A stretch of DNA of 64,000 nucleotides, from NCBI RefSeq assembly GCF_021991875.1, contig NZ_JAHLKR010000016.1, forward strand, positions 124,001-188,000, read 5' to 3'. The first letter of the stretch is position 1. Each line of letters begins with the position of its first letter. Shown here one piece after another: positions 56,723 to 64,000 of the stretch. Source of the stretch: Mycetohabitans sp. B8 (lineage in GTDB: Bacteria; Pseudomonadota; Gammaproteobacteria; Burkholderiales; Burkholderiaceae). Under the pieces are notes generated by a model. It was given only the letters and a program-made list of their open reading frames with translations, ran no database searches and was not told the origin of the DNA. The translations under genes were made by a program, and so were the position numbers.

Positions 56723-59644
56723 ATGGCGAGCAACAACGTAGCCCAATTTGCCGCGGAACTGAAGATGCCTGCAGGCCTTCTGCTCGAACAGCTTCAAGCT
56801 GCGGGTGTGCAGAAAGCTAGCGCGGACGACGTGCTGTCCGAAGCGGACAAGGCGCGTTTGCTGGATCACTTGCGCAAGTCGCACGGCAGCGCTGACGGCG
56901 ACAAGCGCAAGATCACGCTGACGCGCCGGCAGACGTCAGAAATTAAGCAGGCCGACGCAACCGGCAAGGCTCGCACGATCCAGGTCGAAGTCCGCAAGAA
57001 GCGGGTGTTCGTCAAGCGCGACGAGCCAGGTACCGAAGCGCCGAACGGCGAGGATCAGGACAGTGCGACTGCCGAACTCGCGCGTCGCGAGGAGCAAGCG
57101 CGCGTCGAAGCCGAGGCGCTGGCTCAGCAGGCGCGCGAATTGCGCGAGCGGCAGGAGCGCCTTGAGCGCGAGGAAGCGCAGCGGCGTGCCCGCGACGAGG
57201 CGGCGCAGGCGGAACGGCGTCGCGCCGAGGAGGAAGCGGCGCGGCGCGCGGCGCAGGTGGCCCAGGAGCAGGCGCGCGCGGCTGCCCAGCAGGTGGCCGA
57301 GCAGCAGCGCCATCACGAGCAGCAGCGCAATCACGATGTGCGACAATCGGCCGGCCCATCGGTTGCCGACGACGCTCGTGCGGCAGCCGAGCGCGCTGCC
57401 GAGCGGGAGGCGGCGAAGAAGGCTGCCGACGATGCCCGCGCCGCTGCCGACAAGGCACGCCTGGAGCAGGAGGCTATTCGCAAGCGTCGGGAAGCGGCGG
57501 AAGCCGAGGCGCGGGCGATCCGCGAGATGATGGCAACGCCGCGCAAGGCAATGGTCAAGGTGCCTGAGCCGCCGAAGCCGGTCGAACCCGCTAAGCCCGC
57601 TGAGGCGAAGGGCACGTTGCACAAGCCGGCCAGGCCGGCGGGCGCGGCAGCGCCGGCCCGGCCGGCCGCCGGCGCGAAGAAACCGGTGTCGGCACCGACA
57701 GCTGCGCCCTCCGGCGACAAGAAGAAAGCCCCAGGCAAGAGCGGTTGGCAGGACGATGCAGCGAAGCGGCGTGGCATCAAGACGCGCGGCGATTCGAGCG
57801 GTGGCGTGGACCGTGGCTGGCGGGGTGGTCCGCGCGGCCGTGGCAAGCATCAAGATGCGCATACGAATTTCCAAGTGCCGACCGAGCCGATTGTGCGCGA
57901 AGTGCACGTGCCGGAGACCATCACCGTAGCCGATCTCGCGCATAAGATGGCCGTCAAGGCCTCCGAGGTCATCAAGGTGATGATGAAGCTCGGCCAGATG
58001 GTGACCATTAACCAGGTGCTGGACCAGGAAACCGCGATGATCGTCGTCGAGGAACTGGGTCATCATGCGGTTGCCGCGAAGCTCGACGATCCGGAAGCGT
58101 TGCTGATCGAAGGCGAAGCGGCCGATGTCGAGGCGCTGCCGCGCCCACCGGTCGTCACAGTGATGGGCCACGTTGACCACGGCAAGACGTCGCTGCTCGA
58201 CTATATCCGTACCGCGAAGGTCGCTGCGGGCGAGGCGGGGGGGATCACACAGCACATCGGTGCATACCATGTCGAGACGCCGCGTGGTGTGATCACGTTC
58301 CTCGATACGCCGGGCCACGAGGCGTTTACCGCGATGCGTGCGCGGGGCGCGAAGTCGACCGACATCGTGATCCTGGTGGTCGCGGCCGACGATGGCGTGA
58401 TGCCACAGACGAAGGAGGCGATTGCGCATGCGAAGGCGGGTGGCGTGCCAATCGTCGTGGCGATTAACAAGATTGACAAGCCCGACGCGAATCCGGATCG
58501 GGTCAAACAGGAATTGGTCGCGGAAGGCGTGGTGCCGGAAGAGTACGGCGGTGATTCGCCGTTCCTCGAGGTGTCCGCCAAGACTGGACAGGGCATTGAC
58601 GACCTGCTCGAGAATGTATTGTTGCAGGCCGAGGTGCTCGAATTGAAAGCGCCCATTGAGGCGCCTGCCAAGGGTATTGTGATCGAGGCCAAGCTGGACA
58701 AGGGCAAGGGCCCGGTCGCGACGATCCTGGTGCAGTCCGGCACGCTGTCGCGTGGCGACGTCGTACTGGCGGGCTCCGCGTATGGCCGCGTGCGGGCGAT
58801 GACCGATGAGTTTGGCAAGGCGGCGAAGTCGGCCGGACCATCGATTCCGGTCGAGATCCAAGGGCTGTCTGAGGTGCCGAACGCCGGTGAGGAAGTGATC
58901 GTGCTGCCGGATGAGCGTAAGGCGCGTGAAATCGCGCTGTTCCGGCAAGGCAAGTTCCGCGACGTGAAGCTTGCGAAACAGCAGGCCGCGAAGCTCGAAA
59001 GCATGCTGGAGCAGATGGGTGCCGGCGAAGTGCAGAACCTGCCGCTGATCGTGAAGGCCGATGTGCAGGGCTCGCAGGAAGCGTTGGTGCATGCGCTGCA
59101 GAAGCTGTCGACTGACGAGGTGCGCGTGCAGATTGTGCACAGCGCGGTGGGCAGCATCAGCGAAACGGACGTCAACCTGGCGACCGCGTCCAAGGCCGTC
59201 ATCATTGGCTTTAACACGCGTGCCGACGCCCAGGCGCGCAGGCTGGCCGAGGCGAACGGCGTTGATCTCCGGTACTACAACATCATCTATGATGCGGTAG
59301 ACGAGGTGAAGGCTGCGATGTCCGGCATGCTGGCGCCGGAAAAACGCGAGGCGGTGATCGGCACGGTTGAGGTGCGGCAGGTGTTCAAGGTGCCGAAGGT
59401 CGGTGCGGTGGCCGGCTGTATGGTGACTGACGGCGTCGTCAAGCGTGCGGCGTCGGTCCGGGTGCTGCGCGACAATGTGGTGATCCATACCGGCGAGTTG
59501 GATTCGCTCAAGCGCTTCAAGGACGACGTGAAGGAAGTGAAGCAGGGCTTCGAGTGCGGCTTGTCGCTGAAGAACTTTAACGACATCCAGGAAGGTGACC
59601 AATTCGAGGTGTTCGAAGTGACCGAGGTGGCGCGCACGCTGTAA
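56723..59644 (+). CDS. infB: Translation initiation factor IF-2
   Basis: This 973-residue GTPase delivers initiator tRNA to the 30S subunit. The N-terminal domain ([20 protein letters not shown]) is followed by a long Ala/Arg/Glu/Lys-rich linker (about 100-390). The G domain starts with [12 protein letters not shown] near residue 483, with DTPGHEAF and NKIDKPDAN. Then come the EF-Tu-like domain II, domain III and the C-terminal domain. The long charged linker produces a spurious open frame on the opposite strand. Confidence 0.98.
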   Translation: MASNNVAQFAAELKMPAGLLLEQLQAAGVQKASADDVLSEADKARLLDHLRKSHGSADGDKRKITLTRRQTSEIKQADATGKARTIQVEVRKKRVFVKRDEPGTEAPNGEDQDSATAELARREEQARVEAEALAQQARELRERQERLEREEAQRRARDEAAQAERRRAEEEAARRAAQVAQEQARAAAQQVAEQQRHHEQQRNHDVRQSAGPSVADDARAAAERAAEREAAKKAADDARAAADKARLEQEAIRKRREAAEAEARAIREMMATPRKAMVKVPEPPKPVEPAKPAEAKGTLHKPARPAGAAAPARPAAGAKKPVSAPTAAPSGDKKKAPGKSGWQDDAAKRRGIKTRGDSSGGVDRGWRGGPRGRGKHQDAHTNFQVPTEPIVREVHVPETITVADLAHKMAVKASEVIKVMMKLGQMVTINQVLDQETAMIVVEELGHHAVAAKLDDPEALLIEGEAADVEALPRPPVVTVMGHVDHGKTSLLDYIRTAKVAAGEAGGITQHIGAYHVETPRGVITFLDTPGHEAFTAMRARGAKSTDIVILVVAADDGVMPQTKEAIAHAKAGGVPIVVAINKIDKPDANPDRVKQELVAEGVVPEEYGGDSPFLEVSAKTGQGIDDLLENVLLQAEVLELKAPIEAPAKGIVIEAKLDKGKGPVATILVQSGTLSRGDVVLAGSAYGRVRAMTDEFGKAAKSAGPSIPVEIQGLSEVPNAGEEVIVLPDERKAREIALFRQGKFRDVKLAKQQAAKLESMLEQMGAGEVQNLPLIVKADVQGSQEALVHALQKLSTDEVRVQIVHSAVGSISETDVNLATASKAVIIGFNTRADAQARRLAEANGVDLRYYNIIYDAVDEVKAAMSGMLAPEKREAVIGTVEVRQVFKVPKVGAVAGCMVTDGVVKRAASVRVLRDNVVIHTGELDSLKRFKDDVKEVKQGFECGLSLKNFNDIQEGDQFEVFEVTEVARTL

Positions 59645-59664
59645 TTTAATGCGCCGGCGCTAGG

Positions 59665-59693
59665 GGCGGGGCCGTCAGGGCTCCGCCTTTTTT
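59665..59693 (+). terminator. Terminator-like hairpin between infB and rbfA
   Basis: GGCGGGGCC and GGCTCCGCC pair (one G-T wobble) around a 5-base loop and are followed by six T. It lies just before the rbfA ribosome-binding site, so it likely reduces rather than abolishes read-through. Confidence 0.7.
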
Positions 59694-59710
59694 GTTGGCA
59701 GGAGTGGACT

Positions 59711-60079
59711 ATGCCGAAAAAACGCAGCAGTGGCGATCGCAATGTGCGGATCGCTGATCAGATCCAGCGCGATTTGTCGGAATTGATCGCGCGCGAAGTC
59801 AAGGATCCGCGGATTGGCTTGGTGACGATCCAGGCGGTCGAGCTGACCCCGGATTACGCGCATGCAAAGATATTCTTCACGACACTGACCGGAGATCCCC
59901 GGCAGACGCAAGAAGCGCTTAACCACGCAGCCGGCCACTTGCATAACTTATTGTTCAAGCGCCTGCACATCCATACGGTGCCGACGTTGCACTTTGTGTT
60001 CGATGAGTCGATCGAGAAGGCCGTACAAATGTCGCGGTTGATCGACGAGGCGAACGCGACGCGTGCCAAGGACGACTGA
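59711..60079 (+). CDS. rbfA: Ribosome-binding factor A
   Basis: This is a 122-residue KH-like protein for 30S maturation in the cold. It shows [14 protein letters not shown]-like helix 1 (here [14 protein letters not shown]), [12 protein letters not shown] and [25 protein letters not shown] precedes the ATG. Confidence 0.97.
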   Translation: MPKKRSSGDRNVRIADQIQRDLSELIAREVKDPRIGLVTIQAVELTPDYAHAKIFFTTLTGDPRQTQEALNHAAGHLHNLLFKRLHIHTVPTLHFVFDESIEKAVQMSRLIDEANATRAKDD

Positions 60080-60099
60080 TTCCGGAGCGCGATATCGAT

Positions 60100-61044
60100 A
60101 TGACGCAACGACGCGATCCGGCGCGGCCGCGCCTTGTCCGGCGCCCCGTGGACGGTGTGTTACTGCTGGACAAGCCCGTGGGGCTGTCCAGCAATGATGC
60201 GTTGATGCGCGCCAAGCGCCTGCTCAACGCGAAAAAGGCCGGGCACACTGGAACGCTGGACCCCCTTGCGTCCGGTCTGTTGCCGCTGTGTTTCGGCGAG
60301 GCGACCAAATTTTCGCAGGATCTGCTCGATGCGGACAAGACCTATGACGCGACGCTGAAGCTGGGCGTGCGCACGACGACCGGTGACGCGGAGGGTGACG
60401 TGCTGCAAACGCGGCCTGTTACGTGCGACCGGGCGGCGCTCGACGCGGCGCTCATCGCGTTCCGTGGTCCAATCATGCAGGTGCCACCAATGTACTCAGC
60501 GCTCAAGCGCGACGGCAAACCGCTCTATGCATACGCGCGGGCAGGCCATACGCTCGAGCGTGAAGCGCGTGCGGTGACGATCCATGCGTTGGAATGCATC
60601 ACGTGCGCGTTGGACAGTGCGGCATCCGTGACGATCCGCGTCACGTGCAGCAAGGGCACCTATATTCGCGTGCTGGCCGAGGACATTGGCGAAGCGCTGG
60701 GTTGCGGCGCGCATTTGACGATGCTGCGCCGCACCGGTGTTGGAGCATTGACGCTAAACGACGCTGTAACGTTGGACGAACTGTCCGATGCGCACGAGCC
60801 GCGACGTTTGGCCTATCTGCAACCGATCGACACGTTATTATCAACGTTTGCGCCAGTCGAGTTGGATGCCGAGATGGCCCGGCGCTTCACGCACGGCCAG
60901 CGGTTGCGGTTGGTGCGTGAGCCGAATGTGGGTGACGACGTTAGAGTCAGAGTCTATGACGCTGACGGGCGCCGGCTGCTTGGGCTTGGCCGGTGGCAGT
61001 GCGGTGTGCTATGTCCAGAACGCCTGATTGCTCCCCGCAGTTAG
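60100..61044 (+). CDS. truB: tRNA pseudouridine(55) synthase TruB
   Basis: The enzyme makes pseudouridine 55 in the T-loop of tRNAs. The 314-residue product has the N-terminal VDGVLLLDKPVGLSSNDALM and the catalytic aspartate in AGHTGTLDPLASGLLPLC, plus the C-terminal PUA-like region. It is the last gene of the operon. Its final 98 bases are overlapped in antisense by the next gene. Confidence 0.97.
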   Translation: MTQRRDPARPRLVRRPVDGVLLLDKPVGLSSNDALMRAKRLLNAKKAGHTGTLDPLASGLLPLCFGEATKFSQDLLDADKTYDATLKLGVRTTTGDAEGDVLQTRPVTCDRAALDAALIAFRGPIMQVPPMYSALKRDGKPLYAYARAGHTLEREARAVTIHALECITCALDSAASVTIRVTCSKGTYIRVLAEDIGEALGCGAHLTMLRRTGVGALTLNDAVTLDELSDAHEPRRLAYLQPIDTLLSTFAPVELDAEMARRFTHGQRLRLVREPNVGDDVRVRVYDADGRRLLGLGRWQCGVLCPERLIAPRS

Positions 61045-62308
61045 TGCCGGTTTGTTGTGCTATTTCGTTGAATTGACTTTCGAGCCACGCCATAGTCCTT
61101 TGCCGCTGTTCGGCGGGCAGCATGTCCGATATCGATTTGAGCCGCGAAAGCGCGTCATTGAACTGCTCGGTTGTCATTTTGCCCGAGCGCCACAACGTGT
61201 GGCTTAGCGCTAGCACCCGGTCCCATCGATTCTGCTGCTCTGCCGCCGACGGCGGCGTGGTGGCATCGGATCGTGCTGCGTTGGCATCGGTAACGTGGTG
61301 CACCGCCGCGGTGGCCGTGATCAGCGGCTCGACCGCGTCCGCGTCGCCATACTGAGTTGCAATTGATATCAAGGTATCCAAACGGTCTTGCTGTTCGGTG
61401 TTTTCCAGCCATTGTAGGCATGACACGAGATCCGCGATCGGAGTGGGCGGGACAGCGATCGCGGCATGCATCAATGCGTCGAAACTGGCTGCGCGCTCGT
61501 CATCGGGCAAACGCTCTAACAGCGATACCATGACCTCAATGGCGTCCACTTTGTCCGGTCCATGCAACTTGCCGATCGCGTCGAGCCCTATATTGAATGC
61601 CGCTCGCTGCGCAGAGTGCTCCGACACGATTGCATCGCGGGGGCTGTCAAAACTGTGACACACGTGATTAAAGATCCTGGGCAGCACGTCGATCAATGCG
61701 CGGTACGGGGCGGCATTTGCATGTGCCGGTTGTTTCGCGAGCTCGGACAGCGTCCACTGGATTGCATCCAGGTGCCCGTCTTGCATCCACTCGATTTGTT
61801 CGATCACGTAGGCTTGAAGCTTCGCCTTACCCATGGGCAACTGGCGAGCGGCGTCAAAGATGTCTTTAAACTCCTGCAGCGGTGCTTGCTGGTCATCGCT
61901 GCCCAGGTCCATCGCACGCGCGTGAACCTGCGCTGCTGGTATTTGCCACTGCGCAGCATGCCAGGTTTGGCGTGACGCGGTCGCGAACGACCACAAGTGG
62001 CGATAAGCGGTGGTTTGATTCATGTTCGTCGTGGGTTCAGCGACTCGACAGGCGATGATCTCCAGCACTTCTAGTGGCAGCTTCGTCAGCGTCCGCGTGC
62101 GCACTGGCTGTCTGATCGCGCGATTGCGCGTCGGCGGGACCTCCGAGGCTGCACTGCGCGGCAGTGACGCCGATACGTCCAATCGATAGTCGCATGACTT
62201 TGCCGGCATCTGAGGGGTTTCAACCCATGCAGTCTCAGTGTCCGGGGCCTCAGAGGCGCCACATGCGCCTGTCATGCAAGGTAAGTAAGTGAGCAAATTG
62301 ATTGACAT
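60947..62308 (-). CDS. Candidate effector with F-box-like motif
   Basis: The protein has 453 residues from ATG 62308 (a TTG 36 codons upstream is possible). Residues 1-70 are Ser/Thr/Pro/Arg-rich and probably disordered. Residues about 74-121 (LTKLPLEVLEIIACRV, then YRHLWSFATASRQTWHAA) fit the F-box pattern LPxExLxxI...L...S..W. The rest is helical, with repeat-like pieces such as LPDDERAASFDALMHAA. Together with lower G+C than the neighbouring housekeeping genes and a paralog next door, this suggests a horizontally acquired protein delivered into a eukaryotic host. Secretion and function are inference; I recognise no exact family. The C-terminal 30 residues are antisense to truB. Confidence 0.7.
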   Translation of the reverse strand: MSINLLTYLPCMTGACGASEAPDTETAWVETPQMPAKSCDYRLDVSASLPRSAASEVPPTRNRAIRQPVRTRTLTKLPLEVLEIIACRVAEPTTNMNQTTAYRHLWSFATASRQTWHAAQWQIPAAQVHARAMDLGSDDQQAPLQEFKDIFDAARQLPMGKAKLQAYVIEQIEWMQDGHLDAIQWTLSELAKQPAHANAAPYRALIDVLPRIFNHVCHSFDSPRDAIVSEHSAQRAAFNIGLDAIGKLHGPDKVDAIEVMVSLLERLPDDERAASFDALMHAAIAVPPTPIADLVSCLQWLENTEQQDRLDTLISIATQYGDADAVEPLITATAAVHHVTDANAARSDATTPPSAAEQQNRWDRVLALSHTLWRSGKMTTEQFNDALSRLKSISDMLPAEQRQRTMAWLESQFNEIAQQTGTNCGEQSGVLDIAHRTATGQAQAAGARQRHRL

Positions 62309-62615
62309 CGCGTATTTTCGTTTCAAGCCGTTGAACCCAGGGGCTGGTGGGCACGCGCTGCGTTGATCATGCCGCCCAATGCGAGGGGCTGTATCGCATT
62401 GGCCAATGTTCCCCAATCGTGGCGGGTTGCCATGTGCTGCACAGCATAGTCATTACGCCAGCGCCGGCGCTGGTAAGGTAGACGTAATCGACAGGGAAAC
62501 GAAATTTACCCGTGCTCGACGCAGCCTACGTTGTGCTGGTGTCGTGCGAAGGGGGGGCAGCGGATATCGCGGCCTGATGGATCAGTGCGCTACCGATCGT
62601 TCCTGCTCCGTGATG
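62309..62615. other. Intergenic region between the two repeat-protein paralogs
   Basis: It should hold the promoter of the F-box-like gene on the minus strand. I looked for a TTCG-N16-TTCG (hrpII-type) box and found none. It contains a perfect 16-base palindrome at 62458-62473. Confidence 0.5.
62458..62473. repeat. Perfect 16-base palindrome
   Basis: CCAGCGCCGGCGCTGG is self-complementary over its full length. It lies 150 bases upstream of the F-box-like gene and could be an operator or part of a terminator for the upstream paralog, although no T run follows. Confidence 0.55.
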
Positions 62616-64000
62616 TTATGCGGATCGAAATGCAATGCGTGCCAGATGAGACTGGGCTGGGTCCTCACACCGCTTGCGCCATTCGTCTATCCAAGGTTGC
62701 GCAAAGGGCGAAAAGTTGGCGGAGCTGTCTCGGAGTCGAAAGGGGGCTTCAAGCGCCGCCAGCGCGTCGCGACTATTGTGGGGTGTGGCGCAATTGAGCA
62801 TACGGGTCAGCATGTCGAAAATTTCGCGCTTTTTGTCATCTGGAGAACGGTGTATCTGTGTAATGAGGCAGGAAAGGAGTTCGACTCGCGACTGCAATTG
62901 CGATCGGCTCAGTACCTGACTGTGTGTCGGAAACTCGCTGACTTTACGAAGTAGCCATTCGTACATTGGCTGTTGCTCTGCCTGAGGAATGGCACTGAGC
63001 CGACTCGCAACGGCGGCTAATACTGTGTTTGCGTTTCGGTCTCTAGACGGCTCCAGCGATTGGTCTGTAAGGCTGCGAACCGCTGCGCACGCCGCGCCAG
63101 CATGTTCGTCTGGAAGATGGACTGCGGCATCCAGCAAAGGCTCGATCATGCCTGTGACGCGGTGTTGCGTTGCTACTTGCAGCAGCGTATGCCAGCGTGC
63201 AGGCCTGTCGTTATTGGAAAGAAGAGGAAGGTGAGCCACGAGCGTTGGCGCTGATGCACCGCCATGCTGCTGTACAACGGACAGCAAGCCATCGAATTTC
63301 GCAGCACGCTCTTCTGCTGGAAGTTGTGAAAGTAGTGGCGCAAGTGTTTCCACTAGCTTCGGACTGATGGCGCGTGCTGTGCTCACCAGTGCATCAAAAC
63401 GGGACGCCAAATCTTGCGCAGGCAGCGTGGGCAGCATGGCCGCTAACATAGCCTCAGTCGCTCTCTTCGTGGCGATTTTCTCGGCGACACTATTCGAGTG
63501 CGGCGGAAGCTGTGGCGCGGCGTCGACCAGTTGGAGCAGCAATGTGTGCAGGTCGGCACGAGTGTTCCCGTCGGACCGCCAGTCGTCGATGATGCTCCGT
63601 CTCGCCTTAATGACGCGCGGTATTTCGTTAAACAGCGCAATATACTGTGCGTGGCACTCGTGGCGATCGGAGCGCTTGAGTTCGGCGGCGACGTATTGTG
63701 CCGCACGATACGCGTCGTATGTCGGCAGGCAGTGCATCTGAGCGATGACATAGGCTTCCACCGAAGGGCGTCGTGGTTGCAATGCCATCGCGCTCGCAAA
63801 GAGTTCCATGAACTTGTCAGCTCGCTCCGGTTCGTTGAGCCGCTTTAGGTCACTGGCCTGCTGCGCGAGTTTTGCGCCCTCAAATTCAGGCCTGAGCCAT
63901 TCGGATGAACCGGGTATCACCAACGAAAACTGTTGCAGATTATTGACGTAGGATCTGCATGGATCCGTCCAATTCGGTTCAGTGATCATCTTCGCGACGA
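62616..64000 (-). CDS. Paralogous helical-repeat protein, N-terminus beyond the window
   Basis: At least 457 residues are seen. The frame is still open past ATG 63989 to the window edge (codons V-A-K before the Met), and VAKMITEPNWTDPCRSY aligns with the segment just after the F-box of its neighbour, so the true start lies outside. Three or more helical repeats of about 34 residues are visible: LPAQDLASRFDALVSTARA, LPAEERAAKFDGLLSVVQQ and LSNNDRPARWHTLLQVATQ. It is collinear with the neighbour (FMELFASAMALQ / YVIAQMHCLP versus FKDIFDAARQLP / YVIEQIEWMQ), which indicates duplication. No catalytic motif was seen. Confidence 0.72.
   Translation of the reverse strand, partial: VAKMITEPNWTDPCRSYVNNLQQFSLVIPGSSEWLRPEFEGAKLAQQASDLKRLNEPERADKFMELFASAMALQPRRPSVEAYVIAQMHCLPTYDAYRAAQYVAAELKRSDRHECHAQYIALFNEIPRVIKARRSIIDDWRSDGNTRADLHTLLLQLVDAAPQLPPHSNSVAEKIATKRATEAMLAAMLPTLPAQDLASRFDALVSTARAISPKLVETLAPLLSQLPAEERAAKFDGLLSVVQQHGGASAPTLVAHLPLLSNNDRPARWHTLLQVATQHRVTGMIEPLLDAAVHLPDEHAGAACAAVRSLTDQSLEPSRDRNANTVLAAVASRLSAIPQAEQQPMYEWLLRKVSEFPTHSQVLSRSQLQSRVELLSCLITQIHRSPDDKKREIFDMLTRMLNCATPHNSRDALAALEAPFRLRDSSANFSPFAQPWIDEWRKRCEDPAQSHLARIAFRSA

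Noticed and set aside
56936-59602. Very long open frame (888 codons) opposite infB
   Set aside because: It is the antisense shadow of the GC-rich infB gene; its translation is His/Arg/Leu-rich low complexity with no family motif.
62309-62615. Possible hrpII box (TTCG-N16-TTCG) before the candidate effector
   Set aside because: I scanned for the paired half-sites on the minus strand and found only single or mis-spaced ones.

Overview
The window is high-GC chromosomal DNA of a Burkholderia-type betaproteobacterium. The evidence is gene content and order: rpsF-priB-rpsR-rplI-dnaB, alaA-hom-thrC-moeA-moaD-moaE, scpB-rluB, rimP-nusA-infB-rbfA-truB, and an L-Ara4N (arn) operon in which arnA is split into two genes. 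Several loci that are usually whole in free-living Burkholderia are broken here, and two unusual repeat-containing genes sit at the right edge. Together this suggests a lineage undergoing genome erosion in association with a host; an endofungal Mycetohabitans (Burkholderia) rhizoxinica-like organism is my best guess. That is inference from memory of families, not from a database search.

Layout. 77-916 is serB. 1260-3180 is a gene graveyard (hydrolase, fetB and carbonic anhydrase remnants) around one intact exported protein. 3227-5844 is ybiT coupled to an asparaginase. 6207-9189 is the ribosomal-protein/primosome/helicase cluster. 9355-11004 is a PhoU-like (DUF47) plus Pit phosphate pair. 11187-15103 holds, on the minus strand, an NlpC/P60 lipoprotein, PhoH with a PIN domain, and Bcp. 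15175-22477 (minus) is the complete arn operon for lipid A modification. 22588-30790 holds amino-acid (alaA, hom, thrC) and molybdopterin genes, then a divergent truncated hemoglobin/NsrR pair. 30843-33437 is clpB. 33879-38107 is a LexA-box-controlled operon of a FAN1-like nuclease and an XPD/DinG-like helicase with its own nuclease domain. 38270 is zwf. 39840-41736 is an eroded protocatechuate (pca) locus. 41762-46505 holds a hybrid sensor kinase, CtaG and BamC. 46506-51320 is sparsely coding, with small hypothetical proteins, a YdcF protein, a solitary IS5-type N-terminal protein and a LysR regulator. 51610-61044 is scpB-rluB and the rimP-truB translation operon.

After truB the base composition falls. 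Two minus-strand paralogs appear: a 453-residue protein with an F-box-like motif, and a neighbour with roughly 34-residue helical repeats whose N-terminus is cut by the window edge. They look like horizontally acquired candidate effectors and are the most novel content here. The SOS-controlled nuclease/helicase pair and the decayed pca locus come next. No CRISPR array, rRNA, tRNA or complete insertion sequence was recognised.
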